The notes beneath the pieces are model-generated. The model was not told the DNA's origin and ran no database searches. It saw only the letters and a list, made by a program, of their open reading frames with translations. A stretch of 64,000 nt of DNA. Origin: Saccharopolyspora rosea. Lineage in GTDB: Bacteria > Actinomycetota > Actinomycetes > Mycobacteriales > Pseudonocardiaceae. How positions within the stretch are numbered: position 1 is the first letter of the stretch; each line of letters starts with the position of its first letter. The stretch covers positions 1,240,001-1,304,000 of the forward strand of contig NZ_CP102826.1 of the NCBI RefSeq assembly GCF_025643595.1. Direction: 5' to 3'. Positions 18,054 through 26,457 of this stretch are shown here, in pieces. The translations under genes were made by a program, and so were the position numbers.

Positions 18054-19081
18054 ACGAGCGCAACAGCACGCGGGACGAGGATCTGGTGCGCACCCAGCTG
18101 CACCGCTTCGTCGAGGACGTCGAGCCGAGCCCGGACGCGCTGCCCCGGGTGCTCGCGGCAGCCCGGCGGCGCCGGTCGCCGCGGCGCAACCTGGTCCTGG
18201 CCGCGGGGGCCGCGGTGACGGCCACCGCGGCGTTCCTGGTGGCGCTGCTGGTGATCCCCGACGGGCGGGACGCCGAACCGGTCAGCGTGCAGCCGAACAG
18301 CTACCTGGCATCGCCCACCACGGGCGTGATCGCCTCGTTCGACGTGCTGTCCGGGCACGAGAACCGCGAGATCGCCCGGATCGCCGGAGCCCGCGCCGGG
18401 GTGCTGGCCGCCGACGGCGACCGCGCCTACACCGCGGTCGACGACCACGGCCGCATCCGGATTGTCGAGGTGTGGGCCGGTGGTCGGCGCGTGGTGGGCG
18501 AGGTGCCGGGAACGGACCGGCCGGTGCTGGCGGCGAACGCGGGCCGGGTCGCCTACGTCGACGGGAACGCGGTGACCGTGCTGCGCGGGCAGCAGCGCCG
18601 GATCATCCCGGTGCCGCCGGGGCTGCGGGTGCACGACCTGGCGCTGGCCCCGGACGGTCGTCTCGCCGTGCTGGCCGGGCCGCCGGACTCGCCGCGTTCC
18701 AGCGTCAGCGTGGTGGCCCCGGCCGGGATGTCGCTGGACGGCAGGCCGGAGGCGACGCCGCCCGACGGGTGCGGACCACTGGCTGTCACCTGGTCGGGTC
18801 ATGACCTGGCGGCCCTGCAACCGGTGGACTGTTCGGGGCAGGTGCGTGTGGCGACCTTCGACAGCGACAGCGGTCGGCAGCTCGGCGCCGGAGTCCCGTT
18901 CCGGGCCGGGCCGCTGGTCCCGGATTCGGTGCAGCTGTCCACCGACCGGCTCGGCCGGTTCCTGATCTCCACCGGGGCCACCGGGCAGTGGCTGGTGGAC
19001 GGCTCGGTGGTGCGGCAGGTCCCGCCCGCGTGCTCGGCGGGCGGTGCGTGCGCCGGCACACCGGGGACCTTCTGGGGCTGA
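18050..19081 (+). CDS. Single-pass membrane protein, candidate anti-sigma factor
   Basis: The 343-residue protein has a short charged N-terminal region (1-46). One membrane helix follows at about 47-69 (NLVLAAGAAVTATAAFLVALLVI). The extracytoplasmic part of about 270 residues contains repeated strand-rich blocks such as LAPDGRLAVLAG and STDRLGRFLIST, like a beta-propeller. The start GTG overlaps the sigma-factor stop, so the two are translationally coupled. This makes an anti-sigma or sensor role likely, although no zinc-binding HxxxCxxC motif is present. Two cysteine pairs in the outer part (DGCGP/PVDCSG and PACSAGGACAG) may form disulfides. Confidence 0.75.
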   Translation: MNERNSTRDEDLVRTQLHRFVEDVEPSPDALPRVLAAARRRRSPRRNLVLAAGAAVTATAAFLVALLVIPDGRDAEPVSVQPNSYLASPTTGVIASFDVLSGHENREIARIAGARAGVLAADGDRAYTAVDDHGRIRIVEVWAGGRRVVGEVPGTDRPVLAANAGRVAYVDGNAVTVLRGQQRRIIPVPPGLRVHDLALAPDGRLAVLAGPPDSPRSSVSVVAPAGMSLDGRPEATPPDGCGPLAVTWSGHDLAALQPVDCSGQVRVATFDSDSGRQLGAGVPFRAGPLVPDSVQLSTDRLGRFLISTGATGQWLVDGSVVRQVPPACSAGGACAGTPGTFWG

Positions 19082-19119
19082 GCGCGTCCCGCGGGCCGGA
19101 CACGCCCCTGATGTGATCA

Positions 19120-19149
19120 ATGGCGGTCAGCCGATCGTGCCACCGCCAT
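19120..19149 (+). terminator. Weak hairpin after the sigma/anti-sigma pair
   Basis: An 8-bp stem ATGGCGGT/ACCGCCAT (19120-19127 with 19142-19149) with a 14-base loop lies 39 bp after the stop. It has no T run, so it may be a weak terminator or an operator. Confidence 0.35.
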
Positions 19150-19181
19150 GATCGACAGCGGTCGAGGCGCGGACAGCAGGG

Positions 19182-19808
19182 GTGGATGTGCGAGCACGAG
19201 GGCGGGAAGTCACCCGGCTCTGGCAGGCGGCGTTGGACCGGCCGCGGTGGCAGCAGGTCGTGGCGTTCGCGGTGTCGCTGTGGGCGCTGGCGTGGATCGT
19301 CGCCCAGTTCGTCACCCCCGAGGAGGGGCCGAGCGCGCTGCGGGTGCTCGGCGGCCTCGCCGAGCGCCTCGGCGCGACCGGCGGGTGGACCGACCGGCTC
19401 ACGGCGGCCTGGCAGAACACCTGGGGCGGACTGGCGGTGTTCGCCGGTCTGCTGTGGGCGGCGACGACCGAGCGCCGCCAGCTGCCCGCGCTGCTCGGCT
19501 GGGTCGCGGTGATGCTGGCGTCGGAACGGCTCGGCTACCGCCCGGCGATCCTGGTCGCGCTGGCCACGATGGTGGGTTTCGTCGTGCTGCTGTGGGTGGC
19601 TTCGTTGAGCGGCAGCCGGTTCGTGGACCGCCGTCCCGCGCTGCTCCCGCGCGACATGGTGCGCGCCGGGATCACCGCGGCGACGCTGTCGGCGATCGTC
19701 CCGCTGTACGCTCCGGCGTTCTTCCTGGCCCGGCTGAGCAGGCCGTACGTGACCCAGCCGCCCCGGCTGCTGCGTCCGGGCCGGGAGGACGACGGGGCTG
19801 ATCGCTGA
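19182..19808 (+). CDS. Multi-pass membrane protein of unknown function
   Basis: The 208-residue protein has about four hydrophobic segments: VVAFAVSLWALAWIVAQFV (about 25-44), WGGLAVFAGLLWAAT (about 80-95), ALLGWVAVMLA, and ILVALATMVGFVVLLWVA (about 122-140), plus a weaker one near 165-180. The N-terminus is positively charged (VRARGREVTRLWQ). The GTG start at 19182 lies after AGCAGG. No family could be named. It is convergent with the gene at 19810, and the two stops are almost touching. Confidence 0.7.
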   Translation: MDVRARGREVTRLWQAALDRPRWQQVVAFAVSLWALAWIVAQFVTPEEGPSALRVLGGLAERLGATGGWTDRLTAAWQNTWGGLAVFAGLLWAATTERRQLPALLGWVAVMLASERLGYRPAILVALATMVGFVVLLWVASLSGSRFVDRRPALLPRDMVRAGITAATLSAIVPLYAPAFFLARLSRPYVTQPPRLLRPGREDDGADR

Positions 19809-19809
19809 C

Positions 19810-21072
19810 TCAGCGCCGCAGGGCGAGCCGCAGGCCGCGTTCGGCCAGGGCGCGCAGCTCGACGTCCTCGGGGTCGGAGGCGCCCTGCGACCACACCGCC
19901 TGCACGATTCGCACCCGGGCGCCGTCCTGCTGCACCGCCTGCGCCGCGTCGTCGAACGAGCGGGGAGCGCCCTGAAAACGCCGTCCGTCCGCGACGAGAT
20001 CGGTGATGCCGCCGGTGCCCGCGGCGTCGGCGAGCGCGCGCAGTTCCTGCGCCGACCGCCCGTCGGGCAGCGCGACCACCGAGACCGCGAGGGCGGCCCG
20101 CCTGCCGGCCACCGCGGTGTCGAACACCGCTCGGGTCACGCCACCGCACGGCCGCGCCTCGAACCACCGCCGCACGTCCCCGTAGGAATGGCGGACGCAG
20201 GCCGGATCGGTGGCGGTCCCGCGCTGGGTGAACTCGACCCCGTCGACCCGCTGCACCTCGGCCGCCGGCGCGACGCCCGGCCACCCGCCGACCAGCAGCG
20301 CCACCACCGCGACGAACCCGACCACCGCCGCCGCGACCACCGCGATCAGCCCGGCGCGCGGCGGGATCCGGCGGCGCGGGACGGCCTCCACCGGGCGCTG
20401 CTCGTCCTCCCGGACCTTCGGGATCAGCATGGTGTCGGCGGTGGCCAGGTCGGCCGACACCGCGTCCGGGAACCCCTCGGCCACCAGGTCCGCCACGCCC
20501 AGTTCGATCCGCTCGTCGAGCGCCCGCAGCAGCAGCCGCGCCGGTTCCACCGGGCAGTCCCGCTCGTAGGTGGCCAGCTCCCGGACGGCCGCGAGGATCG
20601 ACGTCGTCGACGGCGACACCACCCGCACCCCGCGGTGCAGGTCGGTGGTCGGCTGGGTGACCTGCCCGGCGTAGGGGCCGACCGCGACGATCGCGGCCAC
20701 CGGCATCGGCTCGACCCCGCGCGATTGCAGGCAGCGGGCCAGCGCCGCCGCCGATTCGAGGGCGTCCAACCCCGGGTTCACCGCTCCTTCGGTGCGCACC
20801 AGCGGCCAGCCGTCGACGGTCCACGGGGTGCGCAGCGGCGCATCGACCGCGAGCGCGGGCTCGGCGAGGTCCACGCCGAGCACCACGACCACCCCGCGCG
20901 GCAGCACGAGCACCGCGTCCAGCGGTCGCGGGCTGCCGGGCGGACGGCAGTGCAGGACCGCGACCCCGCCGAGCACCGAACAGCCCTCGCCCCACGCCGA
21001 CACGGCGGCCCGGACGTCGGCACCGACGGCACTGGGCGCGGAGTCGCCGGGATCCAGCCGCACCGATCGCAT
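19810..21072 (-). CDS. Membrane-anchored protein of unknown function with NERD-like N-terminal part
   Basis: The 420-residue protein can be read as three parts. Residues 1-200 are a soluble domain with LDAVLVLPRGVVVVLGVDLAEP and VAAIVAVGPYAGQVTQPTTDL, a pattern loosely like a degenerate nuclease-related (NERD) fold. One membrane helix follows at about 245-270 (LIAVVAAAVVGFVAVVALLVGG). The outer domain of about 145 residues has a cysteine pair (PACVRHSY and ARPCGG). ATG 21072 follows GGGGAGG. The topology suggests a cytoplasmic domain joined to an external sensor-like domain. The assignment is tentative and no partner is evident. Confidence 0.7.
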   Translation of the reverse strand: MRSVRLDPGDSAPSAVGADVRAAVSAWGEGCSVLGGVAVLHCRPPGSPRPLDAVLVLPRGVVVVLGVDLAEPALAVDAPLRTPWTVDGWPLVRTEGAVNPGLDALESAAALARCLQSRGVEPMPVAAIVAVGPYAGQVTQPTTDLHRGVRVVSPSTTSILAAVRELATYERDCPVEPARLLLRALDERIELGVADLVAEGFPDAVSADLATADTMLIPKVREDEQRPVEAVPRRRIPPRAGLIAVVAAAVVGFVAVVALLVGGWPGVAPAAEVQRVDGVEFTQRGTATDPACVRHSYGDVRRWFEARPCGGVTRAVFDTAVAGRRAALAVSVVALPDGRSAQELRALADAAGTGGITDLVADGRRFQGAPRSFDDAAQAVQQDGARVRIVQAVWSQGASDPEDVELRALAERGLRLALRR

Positions 21073-21439
21073 GACGACCTCCCCTCCCGGGCTTCGCCCG
21101 CCCACCCGTTCGAGTCAGCACGGTAGTCGCGGAGCGTCGCGCGCGGCGGACAGTTTCACCATTGGTCCGTTCGAGTGGTATCCACCACTCGTCCGCCGCG
21201 TTGTGCTAGTGCGCCCGTGCGACCCCGGGAGCGCTGCGGACCTGCGATTACCGCTGTTCGGAGCAGTCCCCGCAGCACCGGTGCGACCCCCGTCCGATGG
21301 CCGGGGGAGCGCGGTGCGGTCGCTCCGCTCTTGTGGCGGACCGCTGTACCCGCAATGCAGAATGACGCGGCAGCTGATGATCCCCGTCAAGACGAGGTCG
21401 TAGGGGAAGACGTCCCTCGTCGAACAGCGGAGGTCAGCA
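21073..21439. other. Divergent intergenic region upstream of the DUF3145 gene
   Basis: About 367 bp without a supported gene. The part next to the DUF3145 start (21355-21439) is AT-richer and probably holds its promoter. The ribosome binding site GGAGG is at about 21428-21432. Confidence 0.4.
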
Positions 21440-21943
21440 GTGAGCACCCGTGGCAGCACCAGTGGCGTCATCTACGTCCACTCGTCGCCGTCTGCGGTCT
21501 GCCCGCACGTCGAGTGGGCGATATCCGGCGCACTCGGGGTGAAGACAGAACTCCGCTGGACGGCACAGCCGGCGGCACCCGGTCAACTGCGCGCGGAATG
21601 CGCGTGGACCGGCGAACCCGGAATTGGAGCGAAGCTGGTCAGCGCGTTGCGCGCATGGCCTATGCTGCGCTTCGAAGTCACCGAGGACCCGAGTCCCGGT
21701 ATGGACGGGCAGCGGTTCTGCCATGCCCCCGGACTCGGCCTGTGGCGCGCGTGCACCAGCGCCAACGGCGACATCGTGGTCGGCGAGGACCAGCTGCGCA
21801 CGCTCGCCGCCAACAGCAGGAGCCCCGAGTCCTTCAGCCACCGCGTGGAGCAGCTGCTCGGTGCGGCGTGGGACGACGCGCTCGAACCGTTCCGACGGGC
21901 GGGCGACGGAGCGCCGGTCACCTGGTTGCACCGCGTGGGTTGA
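21440..21943 (+). CDS. DUF3145 family protein
   Basis: The 167-residue protein matches the actinobacteria-wide DUF3145 family. The start STRGSTSGVIYVHSSPSAVCPHVEWAI, split here by eye into the GVIYVHS and CPHVEWAI blocks, and the later RFEVTEDPSPGMDGQRF block are characteristic. The protein is soluble, and no catalytic residues are known for the family. GTG 21440 is preceded by CGGAGGTCAGC. The family is conserved in single copy near primary-metabolism genes in many actinomycetes; the function is unknown. Confidence 0.85.
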   Translation: MSTRGSTSGVIYVHSSPSAVCPHVEWAISGALGVKTELRWTAQPAAPGQLRAECAWTGEPGIGAKLVSALRAWPMLRFEVTEDPSPGMDGQRFCHAPGLGLWRACTSANGDIVVGEDQLRTLAANSRSPESFSHRVEQLLGAAWDDALEPFRRAGDGAPVTWLHRVG

Positions 21944-22000
21944 CGTTCTGGTTTCACCCGAACGCCTGAATTCGTGATCGTCCTGTGCCAAGCTCGGTTC

Positions 22001-22576
22001 GTGGCGTCGAGTTCGCGTTCGTGGATGAAATGGACCTTCCCCCTGGCGGTGCTGGTGCTGGCCGCCGCGGCCGTCGGGGGGTGGCAGGCCCGGCAGTACT
22101 ACCCGGCCGCCGCCGTTCCGCGGGACGAGGGGGTGCGGCCCGTCGAATCGCGGCCCTCGCACGACGGATCGGGCATCGAGTTCTCCGCCGACGCCGCCGC
22201 GCACCCGGACCAGTCGACCGTCCGCTGGTTGCTGACGACCTACTTCGACGCGATCAACTTCCGCCGCTACGACACCTGGAAGTCCACAGTGGCGCCCTCC
22301 AAGTGGTCGGAACTGCCGCACGACAAGTGGATGCAGGAGTACCAGAGCACGCATGACAGCGACGTCGTGGTGCAGCGCATCGAGCAGTCCTCGGACGGGT
22401 CGCTGCGGGTGATGCTGACGTTCGACTCGCACCAGGACCCGCAGGACGCCCCGCCGCAGCTGCCCGAACCGTGCGTGCGGTGGTCGGTGATCTACTCCCT
22501 GGTGCCCGACTCCGGGGGGCTGCGGCTGGACACCACGCGACTGCCGGGCAGCGCCCTGGTCGCCCGCTGCACGTGA
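22001..22576 (+). CDS. Membrane-anchored or secreted protein of unknown function
   Basis: The protein has 191 residues from GTG 22001, or 183 if ATG 22025 is used. A signal anchor follows at once (KWTFPLAVLVLAAAAVGGW). The outer part contains TVRWLLTTYFDAINFRRYDTWKSTV, a pattern like the NTF2-like or Mce-associated accessory domains of actinobacteria in which a helix holds a YFxAIN motif. A pair of cysteines (EPCVRW and VARCT) may be bonded. No catalytic motif is seen. A hairpin follows the stop. Confidence 0.7.
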   Translation: MASSSRSWMKWTFPLAVLVLAAAAVGGWQARQYYPAAAVPRDEGVRPVESRPSHDGSGIEFSADAAAHPDQSTVRWLLTTYFDAINFRRYDTWKSTVAPSKWSELPHDKWMQEYQSTHDSDVVVQRIEQSSDGSLRVMLTFDSHQDPQDAPPQLPEPCVRWSVIYSLVPDSGGLRLDTTRLPGSALVARCT

Positions 22577-22578
22577 GC

Positions 22579-22606
22579 GGTCGTCCCGCTGCGTAGCGGG
22601 CCGACC
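22579..22606 (+). terminator. Hairpin after the membrane-anchored protein gene
   Basis: GGTCG-T-CCCGC pairs with GCGGG-C-CGACC around a 6-base loop, starting 3 bp after the stop codon. Confidence 0.55.
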
Positions 22607-22780
22607 TGCCGGTCACAGCGGGATGTTGCCGTGGGAGCAGCGACCCGCGGGGGCGGCGGCGAGGGCCTCCAGCAGCTGCTCCAGCCGAGCCTCGGGATCC
22701 CGCGGATCTCGTCGTGACCGCTCGGATCCCGATCGGTCGGCCAGCGCGGTCATCGGTTCAGCCGAGGGGGACGGGCGGAA

Positions 22781-22815
22781 GAAAAGGCAGGCATGAGCGC
22801 GTGCTCATGCCTGCC
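22781..22815 (-). terminator. Intrinsic terminator of the fab cluster
   Basis: A perfect 13-bp stem (22786-22798 with 22803-22815) with loop GCGT is followed on the minus strand by TTTTC. It lies 25 bp after the fabF stop and is the clearest intrinsic terminator in the window. Confidence 0.85.
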
Positions 22816-22839
22816 GATCGGATGAGCGCCGATCACCGG

Positions 22840-24084
22840 TCATGCCCGGGTGAAAGCGAGCGCCACGTTGTGCCCGCCGAAGCCGAACGCGTTGTTCAGC
22901 GCGGCGGTCTGCTCCACGTGCCGCGGCTTGTCGGTGACCACGTCGAGCTCGACCTTCGGGTCGAGGTCCTCCAGGTTGCGGGTCGCCGGGATGACGCCGT
23001 GGTGCAGCGACAGGATCGTCGCGATGCTCTCCACGGCACCGGCACCGCCCACCAGGTGGCCCAGCGCTCCCTTCGGGGCGGTGACCACCGCACCCTCGCC
23101 GAGCGCCTTGCGCACCGAGGTCGCCTCGCCCACGTCTCCGACCACAGTGGACGTCGCGTGCGCGTTGACGTGCCCGATGTCGGAGGGCTCCAGCCCGGCG
23201 GCGCGCAGCGCCTTGCGCATCGCGCCGACCTGACCGACGCCGTCCGGGTGGCTCCCGGTGATGTGGTACGCGTCGGAGGTGATGCCGTAGCCCGCCAGCC
23301 GGGCGTAGACCCGCGCGCCGCGCGCCGCGGCGTGCTCGGCGCTCTCCAGGACCACCACGCCGGCGCCCTCACCCATGACGAACCCGTCGCGGTCGACGTC
23401 GAACGGCCGGGACGCCCGGTCCGGATCGTCGTTGCGGGTGCTCAGGGTCCGGGCCTGGGAGAACCCGGCGATGGTGATCGGGTGGATGCACGCCTCCGCG
23501 CCACCGGTGACCACCACGTCCGCGTGTCCCTGGCGGATCATGTCGGCACCCTTGGCCAGGCCCTCCGCGCCCGAGGCGCACGCCGACGCCGGGGAGTGCA
23601 CGCCAGCGCGGGCGCGCAGCTCCAGGCTGACCATGGCCGCCGGGCCGTTGGGCATCAGCATGGGAACGGTCAGCGGCGAGACCTTGCGGATCCCGCCCGC
23701 CTCCATGGCGTCGTCCTGCGCCAGCAGCGTGAGCGGACCGCCGATGCCGGTGCCCAGCGAGATGCCGAGGCGGTCCGGGTCGACCGGCTCGGCGTCGTCG
23801 GTGGGCAGCTCGAAGCCGGCGTCCGCCCACGCCTGGCGGGCGGCCACGACGGCGATCGCCTCGCAGCGGTCCATCCGGCGCAGCTGCACGCGGGGCAGGA
23901 TCTCGCCGGGCTCCACCGCCAGCGGAGCGCCGATCTTGGTCGGCAGGTCGTAGCCGTCGACCCAGTCGGCCTCCAGGCGCCGGATGCCGGTGCGCCCGTT
24001 GAGGAGTCCGTCCCAAGTGGACGCGACGTCACCGCCCAGCGGTGTCGTCGCGCCCAACCCGGTGATGACGACGTCTGTTGTCAT
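22840..24084 (-). CDS. fabF: 3-oxoacyl-[acyl-carrier-protein] synthase II (KASII)
   Basis: This condensing enzyme extends acyl-ACP with malonyl-ACP in type II fatty acid synthesis. The nucleophile Cys lies in SACASGAEG, the first catalytic His in NAHATSTVVGD, and the second in KGALGHLVGGAG. The C-terminal NNAFGFGGHNVALAF is typical. The length of 414 residues is normal. Its ATG overlaps the acpP stop as ATGA, which implies coupled translation with its ACP partner. It is the last gene of the leftward fabD-fabH-acpP-fabF run and ends before a T-tailed terminator. Confidence 0.96.
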   Translation of the reverse strand: MTTDVVITGLGATTPLGGDVASTWDGLLNGRTGIRRLEADWVDGYDLPTKIGAPLAVEPGEILPRVQLRRMDRCEAIAVVAARQAWADAGFELPTDDAEPVDPDRLGISLGTGIGGPLTLLAQDDAMEAGGIRKVSPLTVPMLMPNGPAAMVSLELRARAGVHSPASACASGAEGLAKGADMIRQGHADVVVTGGAEACIHPITIAGFSQARTLSTRNDDPDRASRPFDVDRDGFVMGEGAGVVVLESAEHAAARGARVYARLAGYGITSDAYHITGSHPDGVGQVGAMRKALRAAGLEPSDIGHVNAHATSTVVGDVGEATSVRKALGEGAVVTAPKGALGHLVGGAGAVESIATILSLHHGVIPATRNLEDLDPKVELDVVTDKPRHVEQTAALNNAFGFGGHNVALAFTRA

Positions 24085-24332
24085 TTGTTCTTGACGATGT
24101 AGTCCACCGCATCGCCGACGGTCTTGAGGTTGGCCAGTTCGTCGTCGGGGATCTTCACCCCGAACTTGTCCTCGGCCTGGACCGCGATCTCGACCATGGA
24201 CAGCGAGTCGATGTCCAGGTCGTCGACGAAGGACTTCTCGACGGTCACGTCGGCCTTGTCCACGCCGGCGACCTCCTCGACGATGCCCGCGAGGCCGTCG
24301 ACGATCTGGTCCTGGGTCAGTTCTTCGGACAC
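24081..24332 (-). CDS. acpP: Acyl carrier protein
   Basis: The 83-residue acidic protein carries the growing acyl chain on 4'-phosphopantetheine. The attachment Ser is in DIDSLSMVE near residue 43, and FGVKIPDDELANLKTVGD is the usual helix III region. The start is GTG at 24332, preceded by GGAAGGAACACC on the minus strand. It lies 60 bp after fabH and overlaps fabF by 4 bp. Confidence 0.96.
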   Translation of the reverse strand: MSEELTQDQIVDGLAGIVEEVAGVDKADVTVEKSFVDDLDIDSLSMVEIAVQAEDKFGVKIPDDELANLKTVGDAVDYIVKNK

Positions 24333-24392
24333 GGGTGTTCCTTCCTGGTTCTGCGGTTGAGCACCGCGGGGGACCCGCGGTAGCCGGGGTGC

Positions 24393-25376
24393 TCAGGGGC
24401 AGACGGCGACCTGGCCGGCGTAGGACAGCCCGGCCCCGAAGCCCACGAGCAGCATCACGTCGCCGCTGCGGATCTCACCGGCCGCGCGCATGTGGTCGAT
24501 GGCCAGCGGGATCGAGGCGGACGACGTGTTGCCGGAATAGACGATGTCACGTGCGACGACGAGGTCGTCACGCGCACCCTGGCTCTGCAGCTTGCGCGCG
24601 ATGGCCTCCACGATCCGCAGGTTCGCCTGGTGCGGCACGAACACGTCCACATCGGACAGCTGCAACCCGGCCAGTTCGACGGCGCGGGTGGCCACCGGGG
24701 CGATCTGCGTGGTGGCCCACCGGAAGACCGCCTGGCCCTCCTGGTAGATGTACTTGCCCTCGCGCAGGTAGATGGTGTCGACCAGGTCGCCCGCGCTGCC
24801 CAGCGCGGCCGGTCCCAGCTGCGGCTCGTCGGCCGGACCCACCACGGCGGCGCCCGCGGCGTCGGCGAAGATGATGCAGTTCGCCCGGTCCTGCCAGTCG
24901 ACCCACTCCTGGAACCGCTCCGAGCCGATCACCAGCACGTTGCGGGCCGAACCGGAGCGCACCGCGTCGGCGGCGGCCGACAGCGCGTAGACGAATCCGG
25001 CGCAGGCGGCGTTGACGTCGAAGGCCGCCTTGGCCTTGATGCCGATCTGGTCGGAGACCTGCGCGGCCGCGTTCGGGATGCCGCCGGGCATGGTGCAGGT
25101 CGCCACGATCACCTGGTCCACATCGGACGGTGCCAGTCCGGCGTCGGCGACGGCCTTGGCCCCGGCCTCCACGGCCATGCTGACCACGGTCTGGTCGTCG
25201 TCGCCGAGGCGGCGGTGCACGATGCCGACCCGCTGCTGGATCCACTCGTCGTTGGTGTCGACCAGCTCGGCCAGGTCGTGGTTGGTCACCACCCGGTTGC
25301 CCTGGGTGCTGCCGAAGCCGAGGAGCTTCGTCCCCGCCGGGACGGCGGGCTGCGCGATGGTCGGTCGGGTGGTCAC
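24393..25376 (-). CDS. fabH: 3-oxoacyl-[acyl-carrier-protein] synthase III (KASIII)
   Basis: KASIII starts fatty acid chains by condensing acyl-CoA with malonyl-ACP. The 327-residue protein has the nucleophile Cys in NAACAGFVYAL near residue 122. The catalytic His is in VPHQANLRI and the Asn in YSGNTSSASIPLA. GFGAGLSYAGQVA ends the protein. In actinomycetes this enzyme selects branched or straight primers and so influences iso/anteiso fatty acid content; that is family knowledge. The GTG start overlaps the fabD stop as GTGA. Confidence 0.96.
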   Translation of the reverse strand: MTTRPTIAQPAVPAGTKLLGFGSTQGNRVVTNHDLAELVDTNDEWIQQRVGIVHRRLGDDDQTVVSMAVEAGAKAVADAGLAPSDVDQVIVATCTMPGGIPNAAAQVSDQIGIKAKAAFDVNAACAGFVYALSAAADAVRSGSARNVLVIGSERFQEWVDWQDRANCIIFADAAGAAVVGPADEPQLGPAALGSAGDLVDTIYLREGKYIYQEGQAVFRWATTQIAPVATRAVELAGLQLSDVDVFVPHQANLRIVEAIARKLQSQGARDDLVVARDIVYSGNTSSASIPLAIDHMRAAGEIRSGDVMLLVGFGAGLSYAGQVAVCP

Positions 25377-26293
25377 GCGTCGCTCCCGAGCAGTTCGGTG
25401 ATCTTGTCCAGGTCGGCGGGGGTCTTCAGAGCGACCGCCTTGACCCCCTTGAGTTCGCGGCGCACCAGACCGCTGAGGGTGCCCGCGGGCGGCAGCTCCA
25501 CGACCGCGTGCACGCCCCGCTCGGCCAGCGTCGCCATGCAGCTGTCCCAGCGCACCGGATTGGTGACCTGCGAGACCAGGCGGCGCAGGATCTCGGCGCC
25601 GTCCGTGACGACCGCGCCGTCGGCGTTGGACAGCAGCGGCAGCGCGGTGTCCGAGACGGTCACCTTCTCCGCGTGCTGCGCGAGCGCGTCCTGCGCCGAC
25701 GCCATGAAACGGGTGTGGAACGCCCCGGCGACCGGCAGCGGGCGCACCCGGGCGCCGTCCGGCGGCTGCTCGGCCAGCTGGGTCAGCGCGGGCTGGCGCC
25801 CGGCCGCCACGATCTGCCCGGCGCCGTTGCGGTTGGCCGGGTCCAGGCCCAGCTGGTCCAGGTGCGCGACCACGGTCTCCGCGTCACCGCCGAGCACCGC
25901 GGACATGCCGGTCGGTTCGAGGGCGCAGGCCGAGGCCATCTCCCGGCCGCGCACCGCGGCCAGCGCGACCGCGTCGTCGAAGCCCAGCGCCCCGGCGACC
26001 GCGGCGGCGGCCAGCTCACCGACGGAGTGGCCCGCGACGGGGGTGTCGGCGGGCAGGGCCGCGCGGCGGCGCAGCTCCTCGGCCGCGATCAGCGACAGCG
26101 CCACGACGAGCGGCTGGGTGACCGCGGTGTCCTTGATCTCGTCGGCTTCCGCGGTGGTGCCGAGCCGCCGGAGGTCCAGTCCGGTGATCTCGGACCATTC
26201 GGCCAGGCGTTCCTCGACGCCGTCGAGTTCGAGCCAGGGTTGCAGCATCCCAGGGGCCTGCGACCCCTGTCCGGGGGCAAGAAGCGCGATCAC
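25373..26293 (-). CDS. fabD: Malonyl-CoA:ACP transacylase
   Basis: The 306-residue enzyme loads malonate onto ACP. It has the N-terminal LLAPGQGSQAPGM, the active-site Ser in GHSVGELAAAAV near residue 90, and the catalytic His in AGAFHTRFM near residue 195. The start is taken at GTG 26293, which begins VIALLAPGQG, the normal family start. Longer open frames upstream run into the regulatory region. It is the first gene of the fab run, separated by 164 bp from the fasR-type regulator gene. Confidence 0.95.
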   Translation of the reverse strand: MIALLAPGQGSQAPGMLQPWLELDGVEERLAEWSEITGLDLRRLGTTAEADEIKDTAVTQPLVVALSLIAAEELRRRAALPADTPVAGHSVGELAAAAVAGALGFDDAVALAAVRGREMASACALEPTGMSAVLGGDAETVVAHLDQLGLDPANRNGAGQIVAAGRQPALTQLAEQPPDGARVRPLPVAGAFHTRFMASAQDALAQHAEKVTVSDTALPLLSNADGAVVTDGAEILRRLVSQVTNPVRWDSCMATLAERGVHAVVELPPAGTLSGLVRRELKGVKAVALKTPADLDKITELLGSDA

Positions 26294-26361
26294 CCTTGCT
26301 ACTGAACACGTCGCCGGCTGATCGCCGTGATGCCGGGAGAAACGAAGTCCGGCCCGCAAAG

Positions 26362-26378
26362 TTGTGGAGTGTCTACAA
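26362..26378 (-). promoter_or_regulatory. Imperfect palindrome upstream of fabD, FasR operator candidate
   Basis: The 17-bp sequence TTGTGGAGTGTCTACAA has 6 of 8 symmetric positions paired. It lies in the 164-bp gap between the regulator and fabD, about 70 bp upstream of the fabD start. In Streptomyces the PucR-like FasR activates the fab genes from a site upstream of fabD. The position supports the same role here; binding is inferred. Confidence 0.5.
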
Positions 26379-26457
26379 ACGACAGCGTGATCAAGGCCAC
26401 TGCGGGACTGATTTGTTGTCGCCTGTATCGGATCCGTCACGGTCGTGCGCAGTGGCG

